Positions 36,464 to 44,391 of a DNA stretch of 44,391 bases are shown here, in pieces. The DNA comes from Minwuia sp. (lineage in GTDB: Bacteria > Pseudomonadota > Alphaproteobacteria > Minwuiales > Minwuiaceae). A program made the position numbers and the translations under genes. Within the stretch, counting starts at the first letter, position 1. Each line of letters begins with the position of its first letter. The notes under the pieces are model-generated. The model saw only the letters and a list, made by a program, of their open reading frames with translations. It searched no databases and was not told the origin of the DNA. The stretch is from NCBI GenBank assembly GCA_029213165.1, contig JARGNO010000030.1, positions 1 to 44,391 on the forward strand. Reading direction: 5' to 3'.

Positions 36464-37623
36464 TGCGTGGTGTCGAGCGGGATCTCCACGACTTCCTGCC
36501 CCTGAATGGCCAGGCCAAGGCCACCGGCCTTCAACCGCAGGGCATCATTGCCGAAGACTTCCCGCCGCCAGCCCTTCAGGGCCGGAATGTCGGCGGCATC
36601 ATCTGCCGCCAGCTTCTCGATATCCGGTCCCGGACAGACCAGTTTCTGCGCCACGCCATGTGCCGCGCACTTGCGTTTCAGCAGTACCTTCAGCAGTTCG
36701 ATCACCGGCAGCAATGCGGGCGCGGGCGGTTCCGCGCGCTCCACCCTTGGCCAGGATTCCTTCGGCTGGTCCAGCGCGCTCTTCACGGCCTCCATCAGCC
36801 CGGCACCGAACGGGCCATCGGCGATCTTGCGGTTCAGGCTGCGGATGGCTGCCAGCTTCTCGCGGCTCTCCGGCGGGTCGGAGGCGATTTCCAGCAGGGC
36901 CTCGTCTCGGATGACGCGGTTGCGTGGCAGGTCCCGGCGTTGCGCCTCCCGCTCGCGCCAGGCGGCCAGTTCGCGCAGCACGGCCAGGAACCGGGGCTTG
37001 TTGGTGCGCGCCTTCAGCCGTTTCCAGGCGTCCTCCGGTTCGACGGAATAGATGCTCAGGTCGGCCAGGGTCGCCATCTCACCGCCCACCCAGGATGAAC
37101 GTCCCGTGCGCTCCAGATCCTGCAACATCCTTTCGTAGACAGTGCGCAGATGCGTGACGTCGGACAGGGCATAGGACAGCTGCTTGTCGCTGAGCGGGCG
37201 GCGCGACCAGTCGGTGAACCGACTGGTCTTGTCGATGCTCTGACCGGCCAGCTTCCGGACCAGCGCGTCATAGGCAATCTGCTCTCCGAAGCCCATGACC
37301 ATGGCCGCGACCTGGGTGTCGAACAGTGGTGTCGGCACGGTACCTGTCAGATTGACGAAGATCTCGATGTCCTGGCGCGCGGCGTGAAAGACCTTGACGA
37401 TGGCCTCGTCGGCCAGCAGGTCCAGCATCGGCTGCAGATCGATCCCGTTCGCCAGCGGGTCGATGATTGCGCCTTCGTCATCCGGTCCGGCCAGCTGCAC
37501 CAGGCAGAGCTTCGGATAGTAGGTGTTCTCCCGAAGGAACTCGGTATCTATGGCGACATACGACTGCCCGGAAAGCCCGTCGACGTAGCGCTGAAGTGAT
37601 TCTGTATCGGTGATGATCTGCAT
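36460..37623 (-). CDS. rnd: Ribonuclease D
   Basis: A 387-residue 3'-5' exoribonuclease acting on tRNA precursors. The DEDD-y active site is visible: D26 and E28 in [19 protein letters not shown]85 in [10 protein letters not shown], and the tyrosine-aspartate set in [11 protein letters not shown]. An HRDC domain follows at about 210-290 ([20 protein letters not shown]). Length is typical. It is divergent from aspS, as in many alphaproteobacteria, and overlaps the downstream TauE/SafE gene by four bases. Confidence 0.94.
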   Translation of the reverse strand: MQIITDTESLQRYVDGLSGQSYVAIDTEFLRENTYYPKLCLVQLAGPDDEGAIIDPLANGIDLQPMLDLLADEAIVKVFHAARQDIEIFVNLTGTVPTPLFDTQVAAMVMGFGEQIAYDALVRKLAGQSIDKTSRFTDWSRRPLSDKQLSYALSDVTHLRTVYERMLQDLERTGRSSWVGGEMATLADLSIYSVEPEDAWKRLKARTNKPRFLAVLRELAAWREREAQRRDLPRNRVIRDEALLEIASDPPESREKLAAIRSLNRKIADGPFGAGLMEAVKSALDQPKESWPRVERAEPPAPALLPVIELLKVLLKRKCAAHGVAQKLVCPGPDIEKLAADDAADIPALKGWRREVFGNDALRLKAGGLGLAIQGQEVVEIPLDTTQ

Positions 37624-37697
37624 GGCGGTGACTTATAGCAGATCAGCCGTGCTCGCCAGCAGGAACGCGCGCAGGCGCATGAACTGGCGGATCAACC

Positions 37698-37726
37698 TTG
37701 ACAAGCGGGTTCATAGGGGCTTCGTT
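37698..37726 (+). promoter_or_regulatory. Possible promoter of aspS
   Basis: TTGACA (37698-37703) is a consensus -35 box; 17 bases on, TTCGTT is a poor -10. It lies 46 bases upstream of the aspS start in the 148-base gap from rnd. Confidence 0.3.
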
Positions 37727-37771
37727 CCGGCGCGCCTTCTCCGATCCGTTCCAACAGATGGTATTCCGCTG

Positions 37772-39565
37772 ATGCACGCCTTCCGATCCCATACATGTGG
37801 TGCCCTGCGCCGCGCCGACGTGAACACTTCCGTCCGCCTGTCCGGCTGGATTCACCGCAAGCGTGACCATGGCAATCTGCTGTTTGTCGATCTGCGGGAC
37901 CATTACGGCCTGACCCAATGTGTGGTCGAAGCTGATGAAGTGGGCTTCGCGGAGGTCGATCAGGCGCGCGCGGAAAGCGTGATCACGGTGACGGGCCGGG
38001 TTGTGCCGCGCGACGCGGAGGCGGTGAACCCCGACCTGCCGACCGGCGAGATCGAAGTGCGGATCGAAAGCGTCGAAGTGCAGAGCAGCACGGGTGACCT
38101 GCCGATGCCGGTGTTCGGTGACCAGGAATACCCGGAAGACATTCGCCTGAAGTACCGGTTTCTGGATCTGCGCAGGGAGCGGATGCATCGCAACATCACC
38201 ATGCGCTCCAGGATTATCTCGGCCATCCGCCGCCGGATGAACGACGAAGGCTTCATGGAGTTCCAGACGCCGATCCTGACCGCCTCCAGCCCCGAGGGCG
38301 CGCGCGACTTCCTGGTGCCCAGCAGGGTGCATCCGGGCCAGTTCTATGCGCTGCCGCAGGCCCCGCAGCAGTTCAAGCAGTTGCTGATGATCTCCGGTTT
38401 CGACCGTTATTTCCAGATCGCGCCCTGCTTCCGCGATGAGGATGCGCGGGCCGACCGCAGCCCGGGCGAGTTCTACCAGCTCGACATGGAGATGAGCTTC
38501 GTCACGCAGGAGGATGTGTTCCAGGCCATCGAACCCGTCCTGGCGGGCACGTTCGAGGAGTTCTCCGACTGGCCGGTCGTTGACAAGCCTTTCCCGCGTA
38601 TCCCGTTCCGGGAGGCAATGCTGCGCTATGGCACCGACAAGCCGGACCTGCGCATCGCCGAGAGCATGGATATCCGTGACGTGACCGAGGATTTCCGTGG
38701 CGGTGGCTTCGGCATCTTCGCCCGCTCCATCGACAAGGGCGCGGTGGTGCGTGCGATCCCGGCTCCGGGGGCAGGGGGGCGTGCGCGTTCCTTCTTCGAT
38801 GGCATGAACGACTGGGCCCGTCGCGAAGGGGCAGCGGGTCTTGGCTACATCATCTTCGGCGCGGAAGGCCCCAAGGGACCGATTGCCAACAACCTGGATG
38901 CCGAACGGGTGGAATCCATCCGTGTCGCCTGCGGGCTGGAAGCCGGGGATGCTGTCTTCTTTGCCTGCGATCAGGCCGCTGGTGCCGCCAACCTGGCGGG
39001 CAAGGCGCGGATCAAGCTGGCGGACCAGCTGGAACTGATCACCCGCAACCAGTACCGGTTCTGCTGGATCGTCGATTTCCCGCATTTCGAATGGAACGAG
39101 GACGAGAAGAAGATCGATTTCTCCCACAACCCCTTCTCCATGCCCCAGGGCGGGATGGAGGCGCTGGAGACCATGGATCCGCTCGATATCCTCGCCTATC
39201 AGTACGATATCGTCTGCAACGGCATCGAACTGTCCTCCGGCGCGATCCGGAACCACCGTCCCGACATCATGCTGAAGGCTTTCGAGGTCGCGGGCTACGC
39301 GGCGGAGGAAGTGGAAACCCAGTTTGCAGGGATGCTGAACGCGCTCCGCTATGGGGCGCCGCCCCATGGTGGCATTGCACCCGGTATCGACCGCATCGTC
39401 ATGCTGATCCTGGATGAGCCGAACCTGCGTGAAATCGTTGCCTTCCCCATGAACCAGCAGGCGCAGGACCTGCTGAGGGGCGCCCCGGCACCCGCGGACC
39501 CGAAGCAGTTGCGCGAACTGCACATCCGCACGGTGATGCCGAAGGTGGAGAAGAAGGACGACTGA
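37772..39565 (+). CDS. aspS: Aspartyl-tRNA synthetase
   Basis: A 597-residue class II synthetase that charges tRNA-Asp (probably also tRNA-Asn if AsnRS is missing, judged by the bacterial AspRS type). The N-terminal OB fold starts [13 protein letters not shown] and [11 protein letters not shown]. Motif 2 is [19 protein letters not shown], the GAD insertion lies around 310-420, and motif 3 includes [14 protein letters not shown]. The ATG at 37772 gives the typical N-terminus; a longer in-frame start at 37610 would overlap rnd. It ends six bases from the convergent parE-like gene. Confidence 0.97.
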   Translation: MHAFRSHTCGALRRADVNTSVRLSGWIHRKRDHGNLLFVDLRDHYGLTQCVVEADEVGFAEVDQARAESVITVTGRVVPRDAEAVNPDLPTGEIEVRIESVEVQSSTGDLPMPVFGDQEYPEDIRLKYRFLDLRRERMHRNITMRSRIISAIRRRMNDEGFMEFQTPILTASSPEGARDFLVPSRVHPGQFYALPQAPQQFKQLLMISGFDRYFQIAPCFRDEDARADRSPGEFYQLDMEMSFVTQEDVFQAIEPVLAGTFEEFSDWPVVDKPFPRIPFREAMLRYGTDKPDLRIAESMDIRDVTEDFRGGGFGIFARSIDKGAVVRAIPAPGAGGRARSFFDGMNDWARREGAAGLGYIIFGAEGPKGPIANNLDAERVESIRVACGLEAGDAVFFACDQAAGAANLAGKARIKLADQLELITRNQYRFCWIVDFPHFEWNEDEKKIDFSHNPFSMPQGGMEALETMDPLDILAYQYDIVCNGIELSSGAIRNHRPDIMLKAFEVAGYAAEEVETQFAGMLNALRYGAPPHGGIAPGIDRIVMLILDEPNLREIVAFPMNQQAQDLLRGAPAPADPKQLRELHIRTVMPKVEKKDD

Positions 39566-39571
39566 GGCGGC

Positions 39572-39883
39572 TCAGAGGTGTCTGCGGAAGTCCATGCGCT
39601 GATGCAGGACCCGCAGGACTATTGCGTCACCGTTCTCGCGTCGGTTGAAGAACACGACATGAGAACCTGACCGGATCGAGAACAGGCTGGGCCTGATTTG
39701 ATCGACCTTTTGAATGCTTGGATTGTTTCGTCTGAGGCTTGCAATGACTGTTTCCATTTCACCAAGGTAAGCGTTCCGCTGTATTCTTCCCCACTGCCGC
39801 TGCGAGAACCGCCCGATCTCCTTGATGTCCTCCCGGGCCATGGCTGAAACAAGGACTTCAGGCAACGGACTCTTGCTCCGCAT
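39572..39883 (-). CDS. parE: ParE/RelE-type toxin
   Basis: A 103-residue toxin of the ParE family, in which members act on DNA gyrase. The conserved C-terminal strand VLRVLHQRMDFRRHL and the middle SIRSGSHVVFF are diagnostic, as is DIKEIGRFSQRQWG. ATG 39883 is preferred over 39841 because the N-terminal beta strand (PEVLVSAMA) would otherwise be lost. It overlaps the end of the antitoxin gene by 26 bases, which keeps toxin output coupled to antitoxin. Confidence 0.82.
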   Translation of the reverse strand: MRSKSPLPEVLVSAMAREDIKEIGRFSQRQWGRIQRNAYLGEMETVIASLRRNNPSIQKVDQIRPSLFSIRSGSHVVFFNRRENGDAIVLRVLHQRMDFRRHL

Positions 39884-40118
39884 CAAGTTCCCGCAGGATA
39901 TCCCTGATGTTCAGTTCGCTGACCTCACCCCGTTCAGCCTGTTCCCAGCCGATGTCGATGGCTTCGCGCAGGCGGGCGAGTTTCGCCTCCTCGCTCATCT
40001 CATGCTCGATCTGGCGGCGCAGGGCTTCGCGCACCACCTCGGAGGCGTTGTTATAGAGGCCGCTCGCGACCTTATCCCGCACATATTCGTCCAGCCGGTC
40101 GGTCAGTGAAACGTGCAT
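39858..40118 (-). CDS. parD: ParD-type antitoxin
   Basis: An 86-residue antitoxin with an N-terminal ribbon-helix-helix (MHVSLTDRLDEYVRDKV, SGLYNNASEVVREALRR) and an acidic C-terminal tail that would bind ParE. The start is at 40118, with GGAGGA directly upstream on the minus strand; an in-frame start at 40163 would add a non-conserved tail. It precedes and overlaps the parE gene, the usual antitoxin-first order, and probably represses its own promoter. Confidence 0.85.
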   Translation of the reverse strand: MHVSLTDRLDEYVRDKVASGLYNNASEVVREALRRQIEHEMSEEAKLARLREAIDIGWEQAERGEVSELNIRDILRELDAEQESVA

Positions 40119-40158
40119 GGCAATCCTCCTCTGCTTCGATCGACATGATACAGGCTTT

Positions 40159-40171
40159 GACAATCCTTGTC
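40159..40171. promoter_or_regulatory. Candidate ParD operator
   Basis: GACAA and TTGTC form a perfect 5-base inverted repeat with a 3-base spacer, 41 bases upstream of the parD start. Ribbon-helix-helix antitoxins bind short repeats of this kind near their own promoter. Confidence 0.35.
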
Positions 40172-40229
40172 TGCATTCTGCGCGCGCCGGGTCTGCGTTC
40201 CAGGCAGTTGCTGTGAGTGATTTTCATGT

Positions 40230-41459
40230 ATGCTCCAGCGCATGACTGACTTTGCCGCATCGCCGCAGAATGCCGGATATTTCTCCCGTGAGCGGGTGGG
40301 ATTCCTGTTCCTGAACGTGGGTCACTTCTTCGACCACATGTTCATGCTGATCTTCGCCACGGTGGCTGTTGCGCTGGCCGGGCAGGACGGCATGTCGTAC
40401 CGCGAACTGCTGGAACTGCTGACGCCGGCGCTGGTCATGTTTGGCGTCGGATCGCTGCCTGCGGGCTGGCTGGCCGACCGCTGGTCGCGGCAGGGGATGA
40501 TCGCCGTGTTCTTCATCGGTATCGGCGGTTCGTCCATCGCCACCGGTTTTGCCAACGAGAACTGGCAGATCATGCTGGGACTGGGGGCCATCGGTACCTT
40601 CGCCGCAATCTATCACCCTGTCGGGATCGCCATGGTCGTGGAGGGGCAGGAGAAAGTCGGTCGTGCCCTGGGCATCAATGGAGTCTGGGGCAACATGGGG
40701 CTGGCGGCGGCACCGCTTCTGACCGGCTGGCTGATCGCCATTTCCAGCTGGCGAGCGGCATTCATCGTGCCGGGCATCGTGGCGGTGCTGGTCGGGCTGG
40801 CCTATGTCGCATTCTGCCGACAGGGACGTGGTGTCGTGCGCGCGGCCAAGCGGACCGTGCCCGATCCGGGGGATCACGATCTGACCCGCGCGGTCCTGAT
40901 CCGCGTCGCGCTGGCGCTGACCCTGACGATCCTTTTCGGTGGCCTGATCTTCCATGCCTCCGCCGTCGTTCTGCCGAAACTGTTCTCGGAGCGTCTGGCC
41001 GACATCACCAGTGACATTGGTGCGGTGGGGACCTATGCCGCCATCGTGCTGGCCATCGCCTCCTTCGCGCAGATCGTTGTCGGGCACCTGCTGGACCGGT
41101 TTCCGGCGCGGCGCATCCTGTTCCTGATCGCCCTGTTCCAGATTCCGGCGCTGGCGCTGGTTGCATCCATCTCCGGTATTCCCATCGTTCTGGCCTCGGT
41201 GCTGATGATGGCGCTGATCTTCGGCGAGATCCCGATCCACGACACAATCGTCACACGCTATACCCGCGCGGCCTGGCGGGGGCGCGTATTCGCCGTGAAG
41301 TTCGTGCTGGCCCTGCTGGTTGCTGCCGTGGTGCCGCGCCTGATCGGATCCCTGCACGACAACTACGGGCTGGATGTTCTGTTCTTCGTGCTGGCCGCCG
41401 CCGCTGCTGGCGTGGCCCTCTCGGCCCTGATCCTGCCCCTGGCCCGCAAGGCTGCCTGA
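40230..41459 (+). CDS. MFS transporter
   Basis: A 409-residue major facilitator with about 12 hydrophobic segments. Signature features are NVGHFFDHMFMLIFATVAV, the loop-2 motif GWLADRWSRQGM and AAIYHPVGIAMV, which recall the fosmidomycin-resistance-like subgroup. The start may be ATG 40230 or 40242; neither has a good ribosome site. It stands alone between parD and the peroxiredoxin gene. The substrate is unknown. Confidence 0.84.
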   Translation: MLQRMTDFAASPQNAGYFSRERVGFLFLNVGHFFDHMFMLIFATVAVALAGQDGMSYRELLELLTPALVMFGVGSLPAGWLADRWSRQGMIAVFFIGIGGSSIATGFANENWQIMLGLGAIGTFAAIYHPVGIAMVVEGQEKVGRALGINGVWGNMGLAAAPLLTGWLIAISSWRAAFIVPGIVAVLVGLAYVAFCRQGRGVVRAAKRTVPDPGDHDLTRAVLIRVALALTLTILFGGLIFHASAVVLPKLFSERLADITSDIGAVGTYAAIVLAIASFAQIVVGHLLDRFPARRILFLIALFQIPALALVASISGIPIVLASVLMMALIFGEIPIHDTIVTRYTRAAWRGRVFAVKFVLALLVAAVVPRLIGSLHDNYGLDVLFFVLAAAAAGVALSALILPLARKAA

Positions 41460-41496
41460 AGCCGTTTCTGCACCTGTTCGCTTGCCGTGAAGTCGC

Positions 41497-41525
41497 CGGA
41501 AACTGGGTCCGTGATTTTTTTCTTT
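41497..41525 (+). terminator. Possible terminator after MFS gene
   Basis: A short CGGA/TCCG stem with a seven-base loop is followed by a run of seven T and then CTTTT. The stem is weak but the T-run is the longest in the window. Confidence 0.4.
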
Positions 41526-41544
41526 TAAATAATTCCAAAGAGCA

Positions 41545-41572
41545 TTGAATGCCCTGCCGAAGGCATTATGTT
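41545..41572 (+). promoter_or_regulatory. Candidate promoter of peroxiredoxin gene
   Basis: TTGAAT (41545-41550) and TATGTT (41567-41572) are separated by 16 bases and lie about 55 bases before the start codon. Confidence 0.45.
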
Positions 41573-41627
41573 GGTTGCAACGGGGCACGATACGGCCCCC
41601 ACCAATTCGCAATGCAGGAGAATTTCG

Positions 41628-42161
41628 ATGCGCGTACCAAGTGTTATCTTCAAGACCCGTGTCCGTGATGAAGCCGTGGGCGGCCCGAACCCGTTTCGCT
41701 GGCAGGACCGCACCAGTGACGAGATCTTCAATGGCCGTCGCGTGGTGGTCTTTGCGCTGCCCGGTGCCTTCACGCCGACTTGCAGTTCAACGCACCTGCC
41801 GGGTTACGAGGCAAACTTCGAGGCGCTGAAGGCAGAGGGCGTGGACGAGGTGATCTGCCTGTCCGTGAACGACGCATTCGTCATGTTCCAGTGGGGCAAG
41901 AACCTGGGCGCGAAGAATGTCACCCTGCTGCCTGACGGCAACGCCGAGTTCACCCACAAGATGGACATGCTGGTGAACAAGGGCAATCTGGGCTTCGGTG
42001 CGCGGTCGTGGCGCTATTCCATGCTGGTCGAGGACGGTGAGATCGTCGAACAGTTCGTGGAACCCGGCAAGAGCGACCTGTGTGAAACCGACCCGTTCGA
42101 GGTCTCCGACGCCGACACCATGCTGGCCGCCGTCAAGGCCCGCAATGCCAAGGCTGCCTGA
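41628..42161 (+). CDS. Peroxiredoxin (Prx5 type)
   Basis: A 177-residue thiol peroxidase that reduces hydrogen and organic peroxides. The peroxidatic cysteine is C52 in PGAFTPTCSSTHLPGYE. Other cysteines are at about 77 (EVICLSVND) and near residue 144 (SDLCETDPF), one of which may resolve. The start at 41628 has GGAG eight bases upstream; the open frame upstream is not conserved. The spacing of catalytic motifs fits the Prx5/AhpE-like group. It is a single-gene unit with a promoter and a terminator, probably under oxidative-stress control. Confidence 0.93.
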   Translation: MRVPSVIFKTRVRDEAVGGPNPFRWQDRTSDEIFNGRRVVVFALPGAFTPTCSSTHLPGYEANFEALKAEGVDEVICLSVNDAFVMFQWGKNLGAKNVTLLPDGNAEFTHKMDMLVNKGNLGFGARSWRYSMLVEDGEIVEQFVEPGKSDLCETDPFEVSDADTMLAAVKARNAKAA

Positions 42162-42187
42162 TCGCCTGAAACAGCTCTGATCACGAA

Positions 42188-42224
42188 CAAGGCCCCTCGT
42201 CGCCAATCGCGGCGGTGGGCCTTG
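42188..42224 (+). terminator. Rho-independent-like terminator after peroxiredoxin gene
   Basis: CAAGGCCC and GGGCCTTG make a perfect 8-base stem with an extra CGCC/GGCG stem inside; CCGTTT follows. It lies 26 bases after the gene. Confidence 0.7.
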
Positions 42225-42283
42225 CCGTTTCATCCGTTCAGGAATGCGCTATCCTGTGCCCGCTGGATCGGGGAGGGGCAGAG

Positions 42284-43444
42284 ATGCGTATCACGAGCGT
42301 CCGCAGCCATGTGTTGCGTTACGATCTGGACGAGGAACTGGGGTACTCGCAGCAATACTATGCGGCGCGGACGGCGCATCTGGTAGAGGTCTCGACCGAC
42401 GAGGGACTGACCGGCTGGGGCGAATGCTTCGGCCCCGGCGCAATTGCATTGGCCAACCGCACCATCGTGGAGCAGGTGCTGCAGCCCATGGTGCTGGGCC
42501 GTGACCCGCTGGCGCGGGAGGCGATCTGGCAACATTGCTACAACATGATGCGCGACCACGGGCAGAAGGGCATGCCGATACAGGCGCTTTCCGGCCTCGA
42601 TATCGCGCTCTGGGACATTGCCGGACAGGCGGCGGACATGCCGCTCTACAGCCTGCTTGGCGGCCCGACGCGGACACGGATACCGGTCTATGGCTATGGC
42701 ATGATGCTCCGCCGGGTTCCGGATCTGGCAGATGCGTTCCGGGACGAGGCGGCAGCCATTCGTGAAGCCGGTTTCGCGGCCACGAAGATGAAGGTCGGTC
42801 TCGGCGTGGCGCAGGACATCGCCCTTGCCACTGCCGTGAGGGAAGGCGTTGGTGATACCTTCCGCTTCGCCGTTGACGCGAACCATTGCTATACCCTGCC
42901 AGACGCGTTGTCGGTAGGGCGCGCGCTGGATGACCTGGGGGCCTGCTGGTTCGAGGAGCCGGTGGCACCGGAAGATCGCGCAGGCTACGCCGAGTTGCGG
43001 GCCAGGCTGAAGACCACCATCGCAGGGGGTGAAGCCGAGTTCACCCGCTATGGCTGGCGCGACCTGCTGGCGGCAGGCTGTGTCGGGCTGGCGCAGCCGG
43101 AGGTCTGTGCGCTGGGCGGCATTACCGAGTTCCAGAAGGTGCTGGCGCTCTGTCACAGTCAGTTCGTGCCGGTGATCAACCACGTGTGGGGATCGGCCAT
43201 AGCCGTTACCACGAACATGCATCTGCTGGCCGCGATGCCCGACATGCCCGGCGGCCTGCATCCCTGGGAGCCGATGCTGGAATTCGATACCACGCCCAAC
43301 CGGTTTCGCGATGACATGCTGTCGGAACCGCTGGACATTCAGGGCCAGGTGAAACGCAATGGGGGCCACGTGGGCCTACCGGGTGGTCCCGGACTGGGAG
43401 TCCGTCCTGATCCGGCGTTCCTGGATCATTATCGCATCGCCTGA
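42284..43444 (+). CDS. Mandelate racemase/muconate lactonizing enzyme family protein
   Basis: A 386-residue enolase-superfamily enzyme. The Lys-x-Lys motif is K168-M-K170 (ATKMKVG), with metal ligands D198 (VDANHCY), E224 (WFEEP) and E250 (GGE) and the catalytic histidine H300 (INHVWG), so racemase- or dehydratase-type chemistry on a carboxylate is expected. The start at 42284 follows GGGGAGGGGCAGAG. A CaiB-family CoA-transferase follows after 26 bases, which suggests a sugar-acid or hydroxy-acid catabolic route, but the substrate is not readable. Confidence 0.9.
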   Translation: MRITSVRSHVLRYDLDEELGYSQQYYAARTAHLVEVSTDEGLTGWGECFGPGAIALANRTIVEQVLQPMVLGRDPLAREAIWQHCYNMMRDHGQKGMPIQALSGLDIALWDIAGQAADMPLYSLLGGPTRTRIPVYGYGMMLRRVPDLADAFRDEAAAIREAGFAATKMKVGLGVAQDIALATAVREGVGDTFRFAVDANHCYTLPDALSVGRALDDLGACWFEEPVAPEDRAGYAELRARLKTTIAGGEAEFTRYGWRDLLAAGCVGLAQPEVCALGGITEFQKVLALCHSQFVPVINHVWGSAIAVTTNMHLLAAMPDMPGGLHPWEPMLEFDTTPNRFRDDMLSEPLDIQGQVKRNGGHVGLPGGPGLGVRPDPAFLDHYRIA

Positions 43445-43470
43445 CAATTCCTGGGGAGGGAGAACCGTCA

Positions 43471-44391
43471 ATGAAACCCTATGAAGGTATCCGGATCATT
43501 GATCCGACCCACGTGCTGGCCGGCCCGTTCTGCTGCTACCAGATGGCCTGGTTCGGGGCGGAGGTCATCAAGATCGAGGCGGTGGAACCCCGCGACTTCA
43601 TCCGCTACGCCAGCCCGGAGGCGGACCTGGCCAAGGCCGGACTGTCGGAGGGCTTCCTGGCCCAGAACGCCAACAAGAAGTCCGTGGTGCTGAACCTGAA
43701 GGATCCGCGCGGTCGGGACCTGTTCAAGCAGTTGGCTGCCACGTCGGACGCCATGGTGGAGAACTTCCAGCCCGGCACCATGGCGGGGCTGGGTCTTGGC
43801 TATGACGATATCCGGGCGGTCAATCAGAAGCTGGTCTACTGCTCCCTGACCGGGTTTGGCCAGACAGGTCCGCTGCGGGATGTTCCGGCCTATGACCATC
43901 TGGTGCAGGGCATTTCCGCCATGGCGTCGATGCAGAACGGCACCACCGATCCGGTGCGTGTCGGCTTTCCGGTCATCGACTATGTGGTGGGCCTGCTCGG
44001 CGCGTTCGCCCTGTCCACGGCCCTGTTCCAGGCGCGCGCCAGCGGGCAGGGGCAGTATGTCGATGTCTCGATGCTCGACTCGGCGCTGATCATCATGGCT
44101 CCGGTGGTGCAGCAATGGCTGACCAGTCAGCGGATTCCGCAATCAACCGGACGCCGCGCGTTCTCCGGCAGTCCCTTCTCCGGCATGTTCGAGACTGCGG
44201 ATGGCATGTTGGTGACTGCGGCGAATACCAGGGCCCAGGCGGAATCGGTCCTTCGCGTGATCGGGCGGGAGGATCTGATCGACGATCCCGACGTGCTGAA
44301 CTGGCAGGGACGGCCGGAAGTGTCGGACCGGGTGCAGCCGATCCTGTTCGAGGCCTTTGCCACCCGCACCGCGTTGGAGTGGGAGGCCCTG
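43471..44391 (+). CDS. CaiB/BaiF family CoA-transferase, 3' end cut by window
   Basis: A class III CoA-transferase that moves CoA between acids; 307 codons are in the window and the end runs off. Family landmarks are RIIDPTHVLAGPFCCYQMAWFGAEV, the presumed catalytic aspartate D142 in PAYDHLVQG, and the later GQYVDVSMLDSALI. GGGAGGGAG lies ahead of the ATG. It starts 26 bases after the enolase-superfamily gene and is probably cotranscribed. Acyl substrates are unknown; known members act on carnitine, succinyl-hydroxy acids and formyl/oxalyl groups. Confidence 0.9.
   Translation, partial: MKPYEGIRIIDPTHVLAGPFCCYQMAWFGAEVIKIEAVEPRDFIRYASPEADLAKAGLSEGFLAQNANKKSVVLNLKDPRGRDLFKQLAATSDAMVENFQPGTMAGLGLGYDDIRAVNQKLVYCSLTGFGQTGPLRDVPAYDHLVQGISAMASMQNGTTDPVRVGFPVIDYVVGLLGAFALSTALFQARASGQGQYVDVSMLDSALIIMAPVVQQWLTSQRIPQSTGRRAFSGSPFSGMFETADGMLVTAANTRAQAESVLRVIGREDLIDDPDVLNWQGRPEVSDRVQPILFEAFATRTALEWEAL

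Noticed and set aside
37643-39523. Long open frame antisense to aspS
   Set aside because: The sense strand encodes a complete AspRS; the antisense frame shows no recognisable domain or start signal.
40224-41612. Long hydrophilic open frame antisense to the MFS gene
   Set aside because: Glutamine- and glycine-rich shadow of hydrophobic transmembrane codons; not a real protein.

Overview
The window is GC-rich, densely coded DNA from a free-living bacterium, most likely a marine or halotolerant alphaproteobacterium of the Rhodospirillales/Kiloniellales kind. That placement is an inference from the ectABC-ask ectoine cluster with a divergent EctR, the AspRS N-terminus, the many acyl-CoA enzymes and the codon use. 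No tRNA, rRNA, CRISPR array, insertion sequence or prophage gene is visible, and no stretch longer than about 300 bases lacks a gene. Both ends cut genes: LivF on the left and a CaiB-type CoA-transferase on the right.

Layout. 1-3420: part of a branched-chain amino acid-type ABC importer (LivF, LivG, binding protein; no permease genes in view) with a divergent PAS-LuxR regulator. 3457-9659: a catabolic, accessory-looking block with a two-subunit molybdenum hydroxylase (IorA/IorB type), a divergent TetR regulator with a palindromic operator, two near-identical DUF1653 genes on either side, and a PimC/PimD-like acyl-CoA dehydrogenase pair whose first member is frameshifted. 9690-14124: ectoine biosynthesis (ectA, ectB, ectC, ask) with divergent MarR-type EctR. 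14104-17395: OxyR divergent from catalase-peroxidase KatG, with an inverted repeat and a strong leader hairpin between them. 17467-19285: a TetR regulator and two enzyme or membrane genes behind an almost perfect 37-bp double operator. 19288-24533: a lipid-type ABC exporter divergent from an ABC-F ATPase (Uup) that overlaps a membrane-anchored SpoIIE-type phosphatase. 24549-27244: an orphan secreted protein, an MFS transporter and an SDR dehydrogenase.

The most unusual part is 27323-31353. Here four successive small secreted proteins (three lipoproteins and one with an ordinary signal peptide) are followed by a secreted PHB-depolymerase/feruloyl-esterase-like hydrolase. The four share a G/N-[YF]-C motif with a second cysteine 31-35 residues later, and the genes are packed stop-on-start. 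I recognise no named family for them; they look like an undescribed paralogous envelope protein array.

The right part is mostly housekeeping: SixA divergent from ppk-ppx (polyphosphate turnover), a TauE/SafE permease overlapping RNase D, AspRS, a ParDE toxin-antitoxin pair, an MFS transporter, a peroxiredoxin, an enolase-superfamily enzyme and the start of a CaiB-family CoA-transferase. Stress defence is a repeated theme: ectoine for osmotic stress, OxyR/KatG and peroxiredoxin for peroxide, and polyphosphate for general stress.
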